Shown piece after piece: positions 17,184 to 25,758 of a stretch of DNA of 64,000 nucleotides (positions are counted from its first letter, which is position 1; each line of letters begins with the position of its first letter). The stretch is taken from NCBI RefSeq assembly GCF_965224175.1, contig NZ_OZ245041.1, positions 4,526,001 to 4,590,000 of the forward strand, written 5' to 3'. The translations under genes and the position numbers were made by a program. The notes below the pieces were generated by a model. The model did no database searches. It was not told where the DNA came from and saw only the letters and a list, made by a program, of their open reading frames with translations. Source of the DNA: Kordia sp965224175 (GTDB lineage Bacteria; Bacteroidota; Bacteroidia; Flavobacteriales; Flavobacteriaceae).

Positions 17184-17813
17184 ATGGAAATTATACAAAA
17201 ATATTTTACAAATTTAACAACAGAGCAGATTGAGCAATTTGGTCAGTTGGAAGCTTTATACAAAGAATGGAATGCACAAATTAATGTAATTTCGAGAAAA
17301 GATATTGATGAGTTGTATGTGAGGCATGTACTTCATGCTTTAGCAATTGCCAAAGTACAGTCTTTTGTTGCAGGATCTAGAGTTTTAGACGTTGGAACTG
17401 GAGGAGGTTTTCCTGGAATTCCATTGGCAATCTTGTTTCCTGAAGTTCAGTTCGTGTTAGTAGATGCTATTGGTAAAAAGATAAAAGTAGTACAAGCTGT
17501 AGCGGAAAGTATTGGACTTACAAATGTTTCAGCACATCATATACGAGCTGAAAAAGTAAAAGGAGAGTTTGATTTTATTGTGAGTAGAGCTGTAACCAAT
17601 ATGCCTGATTTTGTAAAATGGGTTCGTAAAAAGGTTGCGAAAAAACAAAAACACGAATTAAAGAACGGAATTTTGTATTTAAAAGGAGGAGATTTGACTG
17701 AAGAGTTGAAAGATTTTCCTAAAGCTACTTTGTATGCAATTCCAGATTATTTTGAGGAAGAATTTTTTGAAACCAAAAAAGTAGTGCATCTGCCATTAAA
17801 ATATAAGCCTTAA
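17184..17813 (+). CDS. rsmG: 16S rRNA (guanine-N7)-methyltransferase G
   Basis: 209 residues. The SAM-binding motif VLDVGTGGGFPGIPLAILFP is the GidB/RsmG signature, preceded by YKEWNAQINVISRKD and the RHVLHAL segment, and followed by FIVSRAVTNMPDFVKWV. RsmG methylates G527 in the 530 loop of 16S rRNA; its loss gives low-level streptomycin resistance in other bacteria. Monocistronic, with its own promoter and a strong terminator. Confidence 0.95.
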   Translation: MEIIQKYFTNLTTEQIEQFGQLEALYKEWNAQINVISRKDIDELYVRHVLHALAIAKVQSFVAGSRVLDVGTGGGFPGIPLAILFPEVQFVLVDAIGKKIKVVQAVAESIGLTNVSAHHIRAEKVKGEFDFIVSRAVTNMPDFVKWVRKKVAKKQKHELKNGILYLKGGDLTEELKDFPKATLYAIPDYFEEEFFETKKVVHLPLKYKP

Positions 17814-17818
17814 AAGTG

Positions 17819-17850
17819 AAAATCCCTTAAGCAAAAACTTAAGGGATTTT
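17819..17850 (+). terminator. Terminator of rsmG
   Basis: AAAATCCCTTAAG and CTTAAGGGATTTT form a perfect 13-bp stem with a 6-nt loop, starting 6 bp after the stop codon. Confidence 0.9.
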
Positions 17851-17895
17851 CTGTAGTTAGTTGGTTGGTTTGGTTATTGAGAGCTCTTTATATTT

Positions 17896-19578
17896 TTAAA
17901 ATGCTGTAGTTATGTTTACAGTAAGTCCTGTACTTTGTGGTACAAAACGGCAAACACCTCCAACACATACTAATCCACCTCTTTGTCTTCCGTAGTTTAG
18001 GGCAACTCTTGTTGCGCCTCTTGCATAACTACCTCCAACATTGTAATAGTGAATTTGTTCGTCTTCGTTATCGTTTCCGTAATTGTAAATGTCATTTAAA
18101 TAAAAAGATAATCTTGGTGTTACATTAAACTCTAAGGTAGCTCCAGCCCAGTTTTTGTTGTCGTCTGGTGTCCATAAGTGTTGTAATTCAGCACGAATCG
18201 ATCTTTTAGAGTTGATTCTATATGTTGTTTCTACCACACCAATATTAGAATTTACTACACCGAGTTTATCTACAATATAACGTTCGTTGTAATATTGATT
18301 TACATAGTAAAATATACTTTGCCATTTGCGATTCCATTTTTTACGAACTTCTAAGCTATATTCAGAGAAATACTTTTCGCCAAAACCAAAATAATCTATT
18401 TCGGCTTTTCGGTCTGTAAAATTAAAATCTCCTCTTAATCCAGCCCAATACGCAGCATTTACTGCGATTTTTGTTCCGTATTTCCCTCCGAGTGGAGTTC
18501 CTTTTTTAAAGTTGTAAAAAAGGTCAATTTGACCTCCAATTTCACCAAACTTTAATAAAGATGGATCTGGAACTGAAATAGTAGGTTGTGCCTGATACAC
18601 GTATATATTTGTCAATAAATAATCGTGTTGTTTTGTTAATCCTGGTAAATAATTCATGATATTTTCATTGAATACATTACCAGAAGCTTCTCTTTCAGAA
18701 AAGAAACTCATGTTTTCCAATCTTCTTAATGTTACATCGACTCCTAATCCTTTTTGAGAATATCCGAAATTTACAAGTAATCCATTTCCTGGTTCAACAA
18801 AATCTGCAATATATCGTTGTGTATTTACAACAGCATCTTTACTTTTAGTGATATATTCTATTCCAGAGTAAAATGAATTTCCTGAATAATCAAGTCGTGC
18901 CGAAAATGCATTCGTCATTTCATCAAAGCCAGTGTTTTGAAATTCTTCAGGAATATCTTCTTTTCTTCCAACATAACTAAATCCAGCAGATAGAGATGAA
19001 GTTTCTAATTTGAATAAGTCTGTAAGATCAATTTCAGAATTAAATCCAAAAATTTCACCTTCCGACACTTCAAAACCATCACGTTGTCTTGCATACATTC
19101 CTGTAAATGATAACGAGTTTGTAGGTTCATACTTTACACGTCCACCTCTAAAAGAGTTGTTAATACCTAAAGGTCTGTTTTCCCATCCACGTAAAATAAG
19201 TCCACTTCCAAATTGCTCGTAAAAATAACCTGCAGTGACTTCTAGTTTTTTGGTTTTATACATTGCGTAATATTGTGCAATGCCTGAATCATCTAATTTT
19301 GGAGAATAGTTTAGTAAAGGCATTGGTGCATAGGATTCTACTTGAATTCCTGCAAACCAATTTCCGTAATTATAGTCTAATTTCAAATAATTGTTAGAGC
19401 GTACGTGTTCATCTTCGGCAAATTTTCCAAGACCAGTATCATCATTGTACCATTGTACAATAGATTCAAATCCGCCAGTTAATGTACCCCAGTCTTTCTT
19501 TTTTTCGTCATCATCTTTATTTTGTGCAACTGCAACAGAGCAAGCCAATGCCAAAGAAAGGTATAGTAATTTCTTCAT
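17896..19578 (-). CDS. DUF6029-type outer-membrane beta-barrel protein
   Basis: 560 residues with a signal peptide (LLYLSLALACSVAVAQ) and an acidic/basic linker (NKDDDEKKKDWG), then a long series of alternating amphipathic strands consistent with a large barrel (for example YFYEQFGSGLILRGWENRPLG near residue 125), ending in aromatic Phe (NITTAF). I recognise this as the DUF6029 family of Bacteroidota; its role is unknown. It lies 39 bp behind a TlpA-like thioredoxin gene on the same strand and opposite an Omp28-like lipoprotein, a combination suggesting periplasmic thiol chemistry at the outer membrane. Confidence 0.75.
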   Translation of the reverse strand: MKKLLYLSLALACSVAVAQNKDDDEKKKDWGTLTGGFESIVQWYNDDTGLGKFAEDEHVRSNNYLKLDYNYGNWFAGIQVESYAPMPLLNYSPKLDDSGIAQYYAMYKTKKLEVTAGYFYEQFGSGLILRGWENRPLGINNSFRGGRVKYEPTNSLSFTGMYARQRDGFEVSEGEIFGFNSEIDLTDLFKLETSSLSAGFSYVGRKEDIPEEFQNTGFDEMTNAFSARLDYSGNSFYSGIEYITKSKDAVVNTQRYIADFVEPGNGLLVNFGYSQKGLGVDVTLRRLENMSFFSEREASGNVFNENIMNYLPGLTKQHDYLLTNIYVYQAQPTISVPDPSLLKFGEIGGQIDLFYNFKKGTPLGGKYGTKIAVNAAYWAGLRGDFNFTDRKAEIDYFGFGEKYFSEYSLEVRKKWNRKWQSIFYYVNQYYNERYIVDKLGVVNSNIGVVETTYRINSKRSIRAELQHLWTPDDNKNWAGATLEFNVTPRLSFYLNDIYNYGNDNEDEQIHYYNVGGSYARGATRVALNYGRQRGGLVCVGGVCRFVPQSTGLTVNITTAF

Positions 19579-19617
19579 GTATGTATAATTGTTTAGTATT
19601 TTGGTTGGTTAGTGTTT

Positions 19618-20106
19618 TTACTTAGCGTTTTTCTTAACTACTTCGTAAAGTTGATCTTCCGCGCCAGGAAAGTACCCTGTATGACGAAAAACAATTTCAC
19701 CATCCTTGATTACAATTACATGTGGAATTGTGGTAATATTTAAAGAACGTTGTAAATCTTGATTTTCATCTAAGAGAATCTTGTATTCCCAACCTTTACC
19801 ATTAATTAATGGTTTAATTCTTTTTTTAGTTCTTGCATCATCGGTAGCGATTGCAATAAGTTCAACACTTGTTTCATCTTTCCAATCATCATAGACTTCA
19901 CTAATGGCATCCAATTCATTGATACATGGAACACACCAAGTTGCCCAAAAGCTAATAATTTTCACACCTTTTTCCTTTGTGATCTCGCTCATACTGATGG
20001 AATTTCCATTCAGTTCTTTAACAGAAATATTTGGGATTTCTTTTTGCGCATTTGCTTGTATTGTACACAGTAAGAATATGGTAACAATACTCATAATTGA
20101 CTTCAT
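19618..20106 (-). CDS. TlpA-like periplasmic thioredoxin
   Basis: 162 residues with a signal peptide (IMSIVTIFLLCTIQANAQ) and a thioredoxin fold with the active site WATWCVPC (Cys58, Cys61) and the cis-proline segment TTIPHVIVI. TlpA/ResA-like proteins reduce or exchange disulfides in the periplasm. First gene of a two-gene unit with the DUF6029 barrel protein, divergent from the Omp28-like lipoprotein, which carries its own CxxC. Confidence 0.9.
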   Translation of the reverse strand: MKSIMSIVTIFLLCTIQANAQKEIPNISVKELNGNSISMSEITKEKGVKIISFWATWCVPCINELDAISEVYDDWKDETSVELIAIATDDARTKKRIKPLINGKGWEYKILLDENQDLQRSLNITTIPHVIVIKDGEIVFRHTGYFPGAEDQLYEVVKKNAK

Positions 20107-20336
20107 AATATTTAGTTTAATAGTGAGAATGCTGTAAATATATAAAAGCTTACGTTAAAAAAGCAAGAAAAATAAAATAAATCGATTTTATGATTTTCTC
20201 CACATTCTCTATATAAATTATAGGCTATTTATTTGATTGACTGTTTATTGTGTTTTTCTTTTTTTTAACAAAAATTTAATATAAATTAGTCGCAAATTAT
20301 ACCAAATACCAAACTTTAATAAACAAAAAATGTCTT

Positions 20337-21653
20337 ATGAAAACAACAAACATTCTAAAATGCTTAGTCGTAGTTTTAGCACTATTTACGTACTCTTGTA
20401 GTAGTGACTCAGACGGAGACGGAGGAGAAGGATCAACTCCAGGAGGAGGATCGGGAATTACATCGATTACTGTAGCTGCAAGTACAACTTCGTTCGAATT
20501 AGGAGGATCAGTTACATTTACCGTTACTGGTAATGATGGGTCTGACTTAACATCAACTTCTACTATTTTAGTAAACAATAGTAGTATACAAGGAACATCT
20601 TACACGCCAACAGCGACAGGAACATTTCAAATTAATGCTAGATATGAAACATTAACTAGTAGTGCAATTAACATAGAGGTAACTCCTCCAGTAATTACTG
20701 CAATACGCATAGAAAGTACTACTACTAGTATGAAGGTAGGAGATACAGCTGACTTTGTTGTAACTGGATCAGATGCATCTGGAAATGATTACATAGTTAC
20801 AGATACAGCATCAATCACTGTGAATGGAAATGTAATCACAGGAAACAAGCACATGGCAATTACTGCTGATGACTTAATGGTTACTGCTGCTTTAGATGGT
20901 GTAACTTCAGATGCGCTAGACTTGACAGTAACTGATGAAGTAGCGCCAGGAATGTTTCAAAAAACAGCTACAATTATAGATGCAACTGGAACATGGTGTC
21001 AATTTTGTCCTAGAGTATCTTACGGAATTGAATTAGTTGGAGATGCTACAGATAAAGTATTTGCGATAGCAGCACACAGTGGTGATGCGATGCAAAATCC
21101 AGCGAGTGCGGCTTTAGTAGCTCAAGTTAATCCAGGAGGAACTTTCCCAACAGCTGTACTTAACGGAAATATTGACTGGACATTCCCAGAGCCTGATAAT
21201 GTTGCTCAAGTAACTAACTTAGCTACTGGAACAACATCTAGAGGGTTATCTGTAAACTCAGTAGTAGCTGGAGATAACTTACAAGTATATGTGAGTGCAG
21301 CATTTGCACAAAGTATGCCAGGTGCTAAATTAGCAGTATATGTTCTTGAAGATGGAATTGATGCTAATCAAGTAAATGGTACAAGTTATTATGGAGGTGT
21401 AAATCCACTTAATGCATCAAATGGTTTTACACACGATCATACATTAAGAAGTTCACTTACAGATGTGCTAGGAGATGTTATCCCTGCAGGAAATACTGGA
21501 GCAGGTCAAAAATATACGCAAGTATTTAACTATACTATTCCAAGTAGTATCAATAAAGATAACATATCTGTTGTAGCAATGATTATTGGTAATAACTTTG
21601 AGACTGTAGCAGCTAATGGAGCTCATGCAGGAGTAGATAAGGACTTTAATTAA
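20337..21653 (+). CDS. Omp28-related surface lipoprotein with thioredoxin-like CxxC
   Basis: 438 residues. Lipoprotein signal with Cys21 (LALFTYSCSSDSDGDGGEG); the acidic run after the Cys fits a Bacteroidota lipoprotein export signal, so it may reach the cell surface. Two Ig-like (Big-type) repeats follow (about 40-115 and 118-198: TSFELGGSVTFTVTGNDGSD and TSMKVGDTADFVVTGSDASG). The C-terminal Omp28-like region has GTWCQFCPR with Cys221 and Cys224 in thioredoxin-like position. Function unknown; a role in disulfide or thiol chemistry with the adjacent TlpA-like protein is inference. Confidence 0.82.
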   Translation: MKTTNILKCLVVVLALFTYSCSSDSDGDGGEGSTPGGGSGITSITVAASTTSFELGGSVTFTVTGNDGSDLTSTSTILVNNSSIQGTSYTPTATGTFQINARYETLTSSAINIEVTPPVITAIRIESTTTSMKVGDTADFVVTGSDASGNDYIVTDTASITVNGNVITGNKHMAITADDLMVTAALDGVTSDALDLTVTDEVAPGMFQKTATIIDATGTWCQFCPRVSYGIELVGDATDKVFAIAAHSGDAMQNPASAALVAQVNPGGTFPTAVLNGNIDWTFPEPDNVAQVTNLATGTTSRGLSVNSVVAGDNLQVYVSAAFAQSMPGAKLAVYVLEDGIDANQVNGTSYYGGVNPLNASNGFTHDHTLRSSLTDVLGDVIPAGNTGAGQKYTQVFNYTIPSSINKDNISVVAMIIGNNFETVAANGAHAGVDKDFN

Positions 21654-21690
21654 TAATTAATTATAATTAGCTAGAATTCTATTTAATTCT

Positions 21691-21722
21691 AAAAAAAGGC
21701 AGCTCAATGAGCTGCCTTTTTT
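21691..21722 (+). terminator. Terminator of the Omp28-like gene
   Basis: AAAAAAGGCAGCTC and GAGCTGCCTTTTTT form a 14-bp stem with a minimal loop, 37 bp after the stop. Confidence 0.9.
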
Positions 21723-21841
21723 GGTTCTTAAATTAGCGGTAAATGATTGTGTTTAGGATAGTTTTTTGATGATGTTGATTTGTAAGTATTTGAATAAAAG
21801 AGATTTGATAGTGTCGTTTTTCTCTTTTAAGAGATTGTTAA

Positions 21842-21858
21842 ATACGGTAAAACCGTAT
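21842..21858. promoter_or_regulatory. Perfect palindrome upstream of RiPP-like peptide 1, possible operator
   Basis: ATACGGT-AAA-ACCGTAT is a perfect 17-bp inverted repeat. It ends 21 bp before a weak -7 element (TATATTTA, 21880-21887), placing it over and just upstream of the -33 position of the peptide gene at 21915. The protein that would bind is unknown. Confidence 0.5.
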
Positions 21859-21914
21859 CGAATCGCATTTTTGATTATTTATATTTAAAATTATAAATCA
21901 AAAAATTCACGATC

Positions 21915-22088
21915 ATGAAAAAAAAGAATTTAAAAAATCTTAGCTTAAACAGAAAGACAGTGTCTAAGTTTACTGTAGATTCAGTAAAAGGAGGAATGGT
22001 TTCTGCTCGTTGTAGCGACCTGTATTACGAAGATGATAATGGATATATCATTTGCTGTACTTTTGTTGGTCCTGACTGTGTTGGGTAA
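21915..22088 (+). CDS. RiPP precursor-like peptide 1 (lanthipeptide-type leader, double glycine)
   Basis: 57 residues. The leader MKKKNLKNLSLNRKTVSKFT has the basic start and LxLNxxxxS pattern typical of Bacteroidota class I lanthipeptide-type precursors, followed by a GG site (residues 26-27). The putative core after GG begins MVSARCSDLYYED and ends with ICCTFVGPDCVG: four Cys, two Ser and one Thr, so thioether formation is possible. No maturase or exporter gene lies near. It has its own terminator and an upstream palindrome, so it is a single-gene unit. Related in leader to peptides at 40207 and 59946. Confidence 0.7.
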   Translation: MKKKNLKNLSLNRKTVSKFTVDSVKGGMVSARCSDLYYEDDNGYIICCTFVGPDCVG

Positions 22089-22101
22089 GCCGGAAAAGCA
22101 T

Positions 22102-22136
22102 AAAAAAAGCCAGTATAGTTGATATACTGGCTTTTT
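22102..22136 (+). terminator. Terminator of RiPP-like peptide 1
   Basis: AAAAAGCCAGTATA and TATACTGGCTTTTT form a perfect 14-bp stem, about 15 bp after the peptide stop. A/T runs on both sides could also stop pruA transcription from the other strand. Confidence 0.9.
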
Positions 22137-22183
22137 ATTTTTTTTATAATGTCAATCTGTTTGAGAATGACAAAACATATAAT

Positions 22184-23809
22184 TTATCCTAAAAAAGGAT
22201 ATCTGTAATCCGTAGGAGTTACAAACGTTTCTTTAATTAATCGTGGAGAAACCCAACGTAATAAGTTTTGAGCAGAACCAGCTTTATCATTTGTTCCAGA
22301 AGCTCTAGCACCACCAAATGGTTGTTGTCCTACAACAGCTCCGGTTGGCTTGTCATTAATATAGAAGTTTCCAGCACAGTTTTCTAAAGCTTTTGTCGCT
22401 TCATCAATTGCATAACGATCACCTGAAAATACAGCTCCTGTTAATGCGTATTCAGAAGTTGAATCAACTAATTTTAGCGTTTCAGACCAATCAGCATCTT
22501 CATATACATAAATAGTAACAACAGGTCCAAATAATTCAGTTTCCATAGTTGTATACTTAGGATCTTTAGCAACAATAACTGTTGGTTCAATAAAATATCC
22601 TTTAGACTTATCATAACTTCCACCAGCAACTACGTCTGCGTCAGCATCAGCTTTCGCTTGGTCAATATACTTGGCTAGCTTATCAAACGAACCTTCATGA
22701 ATTACTGCAGTAATAAAGTTACTTAAATCAGCAGGAGAACCCATTTTGAAAGATGCGATATCTTCTTTTACATAATTAATTACCTCTTCGGCAATTGATT
22801 TTGGTAAGTATACTCTTGAAGCTGCACTACATTTTTGTCCTTGAAATTCAAAAGCACCACGAGAAATACCTGTAGCTACTTGCTTAGGATTTGCGCTTGG
22901 ATGTGCAACGATGAAATCTTTTCCTCCAGTTTCACCTACAATTTTTGGATATGTTTTGTATGTGTGAATGTTGTTTCCAATTTTCTTCCAAAGCTCTTTA
23001 AATACATATGTAGAACCTGTAAAGTGAACTCCAGCAAAGTCTGGGCTTTCTAAAATTGTATCTGTAATCATTACTGGATCACCATACACAACATTAATTA
23101 CACCATCTGGTACACCAGCTTCTTTAAAAATATCTACAATTACTTTTGCAGAGAAAATTTGGCTATCACTTGGTTTCCAAACAACAGTATTCCCCATCAT
23201 GGCAGCACTTGCAGGTAAATTTGCCGCAATTGCTGTAAAGTTAAAAGGAGTGATCGCGTATACAAAACCTTCTAATGGTCTGTATTCAACACGATTCCAA
23301 ATTCCTTCAGCTGAATCCGGTTGCTCTTCATAAATCTGCGACATAAATTCTACGTTAAAACGTAAAAAATCGATTAATTCACAGGCTGCGTCAATTTCTG
23401 CTTGATGAACAGTTTTTGATTGCGCAATCATTGTTGCAGCATTTATTTTTGCTCTATAAGGTCCGGCGATTAATTCTGCAGCTTTTAAGAAAATAGCAGC
23501 ACGTTGTTCCCATGTTAATTGCGCCCATTTCTTTCTAGCTTCCAAAGCAGTTTCAATAGCTTCTGTTACATGCTTCTTTTCTGCTAAGTGATATGTACCT
23601 ACAATATGTTTATGATCATGTGGAGGTGACATTGTATTGGTATTTCCAGTTCTTACTTCTTGGTTGCCAATGTACATTGGTACATCAGCATTTCCATTAA
23701 AGTATGTTTCATATTGCGCAGTAACAGCAGCTCTTTCTGGAGTTCCAGGAGCATATGATTTTACTGGCTCATTGATGGCTGTTGGAACTTGAAAAAATCC
23801 TTTTCCCAT
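22184..23809 (-). CDS. pruA: L-glutamate gamma-semialdehyde (1-pyrroline-5-carboxylate) dehydrogenase
   Basis: 541 residues, the length of the stand-alone P5C dehydrogenase type 1. NAD+-dependent aldehyde dehydrogenase fold: the general-base glutamate is in KIVGETGGKDFIVAHPSANP and the nucleophilic cysteine in FEFQGQKCSAASRVYLP (about residue 320). It oxidises glutamate semialdehyde to glutamate, the second step of proline breakdown. The proline dehydrogenase gene is not in the window. Appears monocistronic; a -7 element flanked by an inverted repeat lies at 23847-23875. Confidence 0.95.
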   Translation of the reverse strand: MGKGFFQVPTAINEPVKSYAPGTPERAAVTAQYETYFNGNADVPMYIGNQEVRTGNTNTMSPPHDHKHIVGTYHLAEKKHVTEAIETALEARKKWAQLTWEQRAAIFLKAAELIAGPYRAKINAATMIAQSKTVHQAEIDAACELIDFLRFNVEFMSQIYEEQPDSAEGIWNRVEYRPLEGFVYAITPFNFTAIAANLPASAAMMGNTVVWKPSDSQIFSAKVIVDIFKEAGVPDGVINVVYGDPVMITDTILESPDFAGVHFTGSTYVFKELWKKIGNNIHTYKTYPKIVGETGGKDFIVAHPSANPKQVATGISRGAFEFQGQKCSAASRVYLPKSIAEEVINYVKEDIASFKMGSPADLSNFITAVIHEGSFDKLAKYIDQAKADADADVVAGGSYDKSKGYFIEPTVIVAKDPKYTTMETELFGPVVTIYVYEDADWSETLKLVDSTSEYALTGAVFSGDRYAIDEATKALENCAGNFYINDKPTGAVVGQQPFGGARASGTNDKAGSAQNLLRWVSPRLIKETFVTPTDYRYPFLG

Positions 23810-23846
23810 AGGTTATATTTTTAATAGTGTTTGTATTAGAATTTTG

Positions 23847-23875
23847 AGGTGCAAAGATACAAAAAAAAAGCACCT
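23847..23875 (-). promoter_or_regulatory. pruA promoter flanked by an inverted repeat
   Basis: Minus-strand TATCTTTG (23852-23859) is a perfect -7 element. AGGTGC (23847-23852) and GCACCT (23870-23875) flank it, separated by 17 bp, which could be a repressor operator or a hairpin near the transcript start. Confidence 0.45.
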
Positions 23876-24020
23876 TTATAGCGATTTTGATTTTTCTACT
23901 ATTTTGGAGTTTCTTGCTGATTTTTAATTAGTTTTCAAAAAAAATAGACATTTCATAATTTACAGTTATATGTAATGAAAATTTTGTAAGTTGTCCTCCT
24001 AAAGACAGACAAAAGCTACT

Positions 24021-24749
24021 ATGTGTACAGTTAGTTTTATTTATAAAGGAAATGATGAGTTTGTGTTAACCTCAAACCGAGATGAATCACCAATACGAGA
24101 AACGAAAGAACCTGCTATTTACAATATAGCAGATTCAAAGTTGATTTTTCCAAAAGATATCGTTGGCGGAGGAACTTGGATTGGGATAAGTGATAAAAAA
24201 CGTGTTGTCTGTCTGTTAAATGGTGGCTTTGAAAAGCATGTGCGTTTGCCAAAATATCGTCATAGTAGAGGAGTTGTGGTGAAAGATTTTTTGACAGCGG
24301 TACATATAGAAGAAGAAGTTGCTAATTACAATCTAGCCTTAATTGAACCTTTTACTGTGGTCATTGTAGATTGGACGTATGGATTGCAATTGTTTGAGTT
24401 GGTTTGGGATGGAACACAAAAGCATTTTCAAAAATTACCGCTTACCATTCCGCATATTTGGTCTTCTTCTACATTATATACTGAAAAAATGAAGCAATTA
24501 CGTCTTGATTGGTTTGCAGAATTTCAGCAAAAAGAAAACTTAAAAGCAAGTACATTGCTTAATTTTCATAAAACTGCTGGAGTTGGTGATTCTAATGTAG
24601 ATGTTATCATGGATAGAGGTGTTGTAAAAACAATCAGCATTACGCAAATTGAAAAACACACAGATATTATTAGCATGAAGTATCAAGATTTTGCAAAAAA
24701 TACAGAAAGTACTATTTCATTCAATACTATAGAAGCTTTGCATGAATAA
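24021..24749 (+). CDS. NRDE-family (TANGO2-like) protein
   Basis: 242 residues. Starts MCTVSF, with Cys2 in the position of a possible N-terminal nucleophile, and carries the family-naming motif in LTSNRDESPIRET, then FPKDIVGGGTWIGIS and VCLLNGGF. Family members share an Ntn-hydrolase-like fold with animal TANGO2; the biochemical activity is not established. The stop overlaps the start of the next gene by 8 bp, so the two are probably translated together. Confidence 0.9.
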   Translation: MCTVSFIYKGNDEFVLTSNRDESPIRETKEPAIYNIADSKLIFPKDIVGGGTWIGISDKKRVVCLLNGGFEKHVRLPKYRHSRGVVVKDFLTAVHIEEEVANYNLALIEPFTVVIVDWTYGLQLFELVWDGTQKHFQKLPLTIPHIWSSSTLYTEKMKQLRLDWFAEFQQKENLKASTLLNFHKTAGVGDSNVDVIMDRGVVKTISITQIEKHTDIISMKYQDFAKNTESTISFNTIEALHE

Positions 24750-25758
24750 TTCGGGAATAATACTTACGCTGGCATATCCTGATACCATTGTAAGAACTGC
24801 TGAAGAATGGTATTCTCCTTTTCTGCGATTTATAGGAATTGGGAAGAAAAATTATATTCGTGCAGGTCATGCAGCATTGGTTTTGATAGAGAAATCTACC
24901 GGAAATATTGCGTATCACGATTACGGTCGTTATGTAACAAAGTTATCTTATGGACGTGTGCGATCAAAAGTGCGCGATCGTGAGTTAGATTTTCCATTGA
25001 AAGCTGTAATTCGGAATGGCGAAATTGTCAATTTAGATGAGTTATTACATTTTTTAGGAAACAATCCTAAGTTGACACATGGTGAAGGAAAAATGGTAGC
25101 TTCCGTTTGTGATCAAATTGATTATGATTCTGCAAAAAAATACATTGATTATTGTTTGCGTCAAGGTTCAACAACATACGCCGCTTTTTTAAAAAATGCT
25201 TCCAATTGCGCTCGTTTTGTTACAGATACTTTGATTGAATCTGTGACAAATTCACAAGTAAAAAAACAACTAAAAAAATCAACTTGGTTTACACCTAGCA
25301 CAGTAGGAAATGTAATGTTGGCAAGTACAACAAAGCATGTGTACGAAGTAGTAGATGCGCAAGTAAATGTTTTTAATTCGACTTCAAAAAAAGAAACATT
25401 ACGCTGTTTTTTAGATCGGTTAAAAGATCATGAACCCAATTTGGAAGGTAATATAGAGCCAAAAAAACTTGCAATGCTTTCAGAACAAGCACAATGGCTT
25501 TCTGGAATTGGTTCAGGTGTATGGTTTGAGATTGAATCGCTTCCCGCAATTACATATTGTTATAGAATTCGTAGAATTTCCCCTTATGGCGATGTGGATG
25601 TTGACGGAATCTTTAAAGTAAACAATCCTGAATTTGATTTGGAACAATCTTACGAATTTATTCATGATTCCAATTGTGCGTATTGTAATATTTTACAGAA
25701 CGGAAAGATTTTTTATTTTAGTTTTGAACATGACTATTTTGACAAACGTTTAAAATAA
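24742..25758 (+). CDS. Uncharacterised protein with papain/NlpC-like His and Cys motifs (DUF6695-like)
   Basis: 338 residues, no signal peptide or clear transmembrane helix. RAGHAALVLIEKSTGNIAYH (near residue 35-55) and NASNCARFVTDTLIE (near 150-165) have the order and spacing of the His and Cys of permuted NlpC/P60-type cysteine peptidases (AGHA...NCxxF). I believe this is a Flavobacteriaceae family listed as DUF6695, but not with certainty. Overlaps the NRDE gene by 8 bp at its start and the convergent lipoprotein gene by 25 bp at its end. Confidence 0.7.
   Translation: MNNSGIILTLAYPDTIVRTAEEWYSPFLRFIGIGKKNYIRAGHAALVLIEKSTGNIAYHDYGRYVTKLSYGRVRSKVRDRELDFPLKAVIRNGEIVNLDELLHFLGNNPKLTHGEGKMVASVCDQIDYDSAKKYIDYCLRQGSTTYAAFLKNASNCARFVTDTLIESVTNSQVKKQLKKSTWFTPSTVGNVMLASTTKHVYEVVDAQVNVFNSTSKKETLRCFLDRLKDHEPNLEGNIEPKKLAMLSEQAQWLSGIGSGVWFEIESLPAITYCYRIRRISPYGDVDVDGIFKVNNPEFDLEQSYEFIHDSNCAYCNILQNGKIFYFSFEHDYFDKRLK

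Noticed and set aside
22151..22171. Palindrome GTCAATCT-gtttg-AGAATGAC between peptide 1 and pruA
   Set aside because: It has one mismatch and lacks the rest of the repeat seen at 1420-1503; too short to be called a copy.
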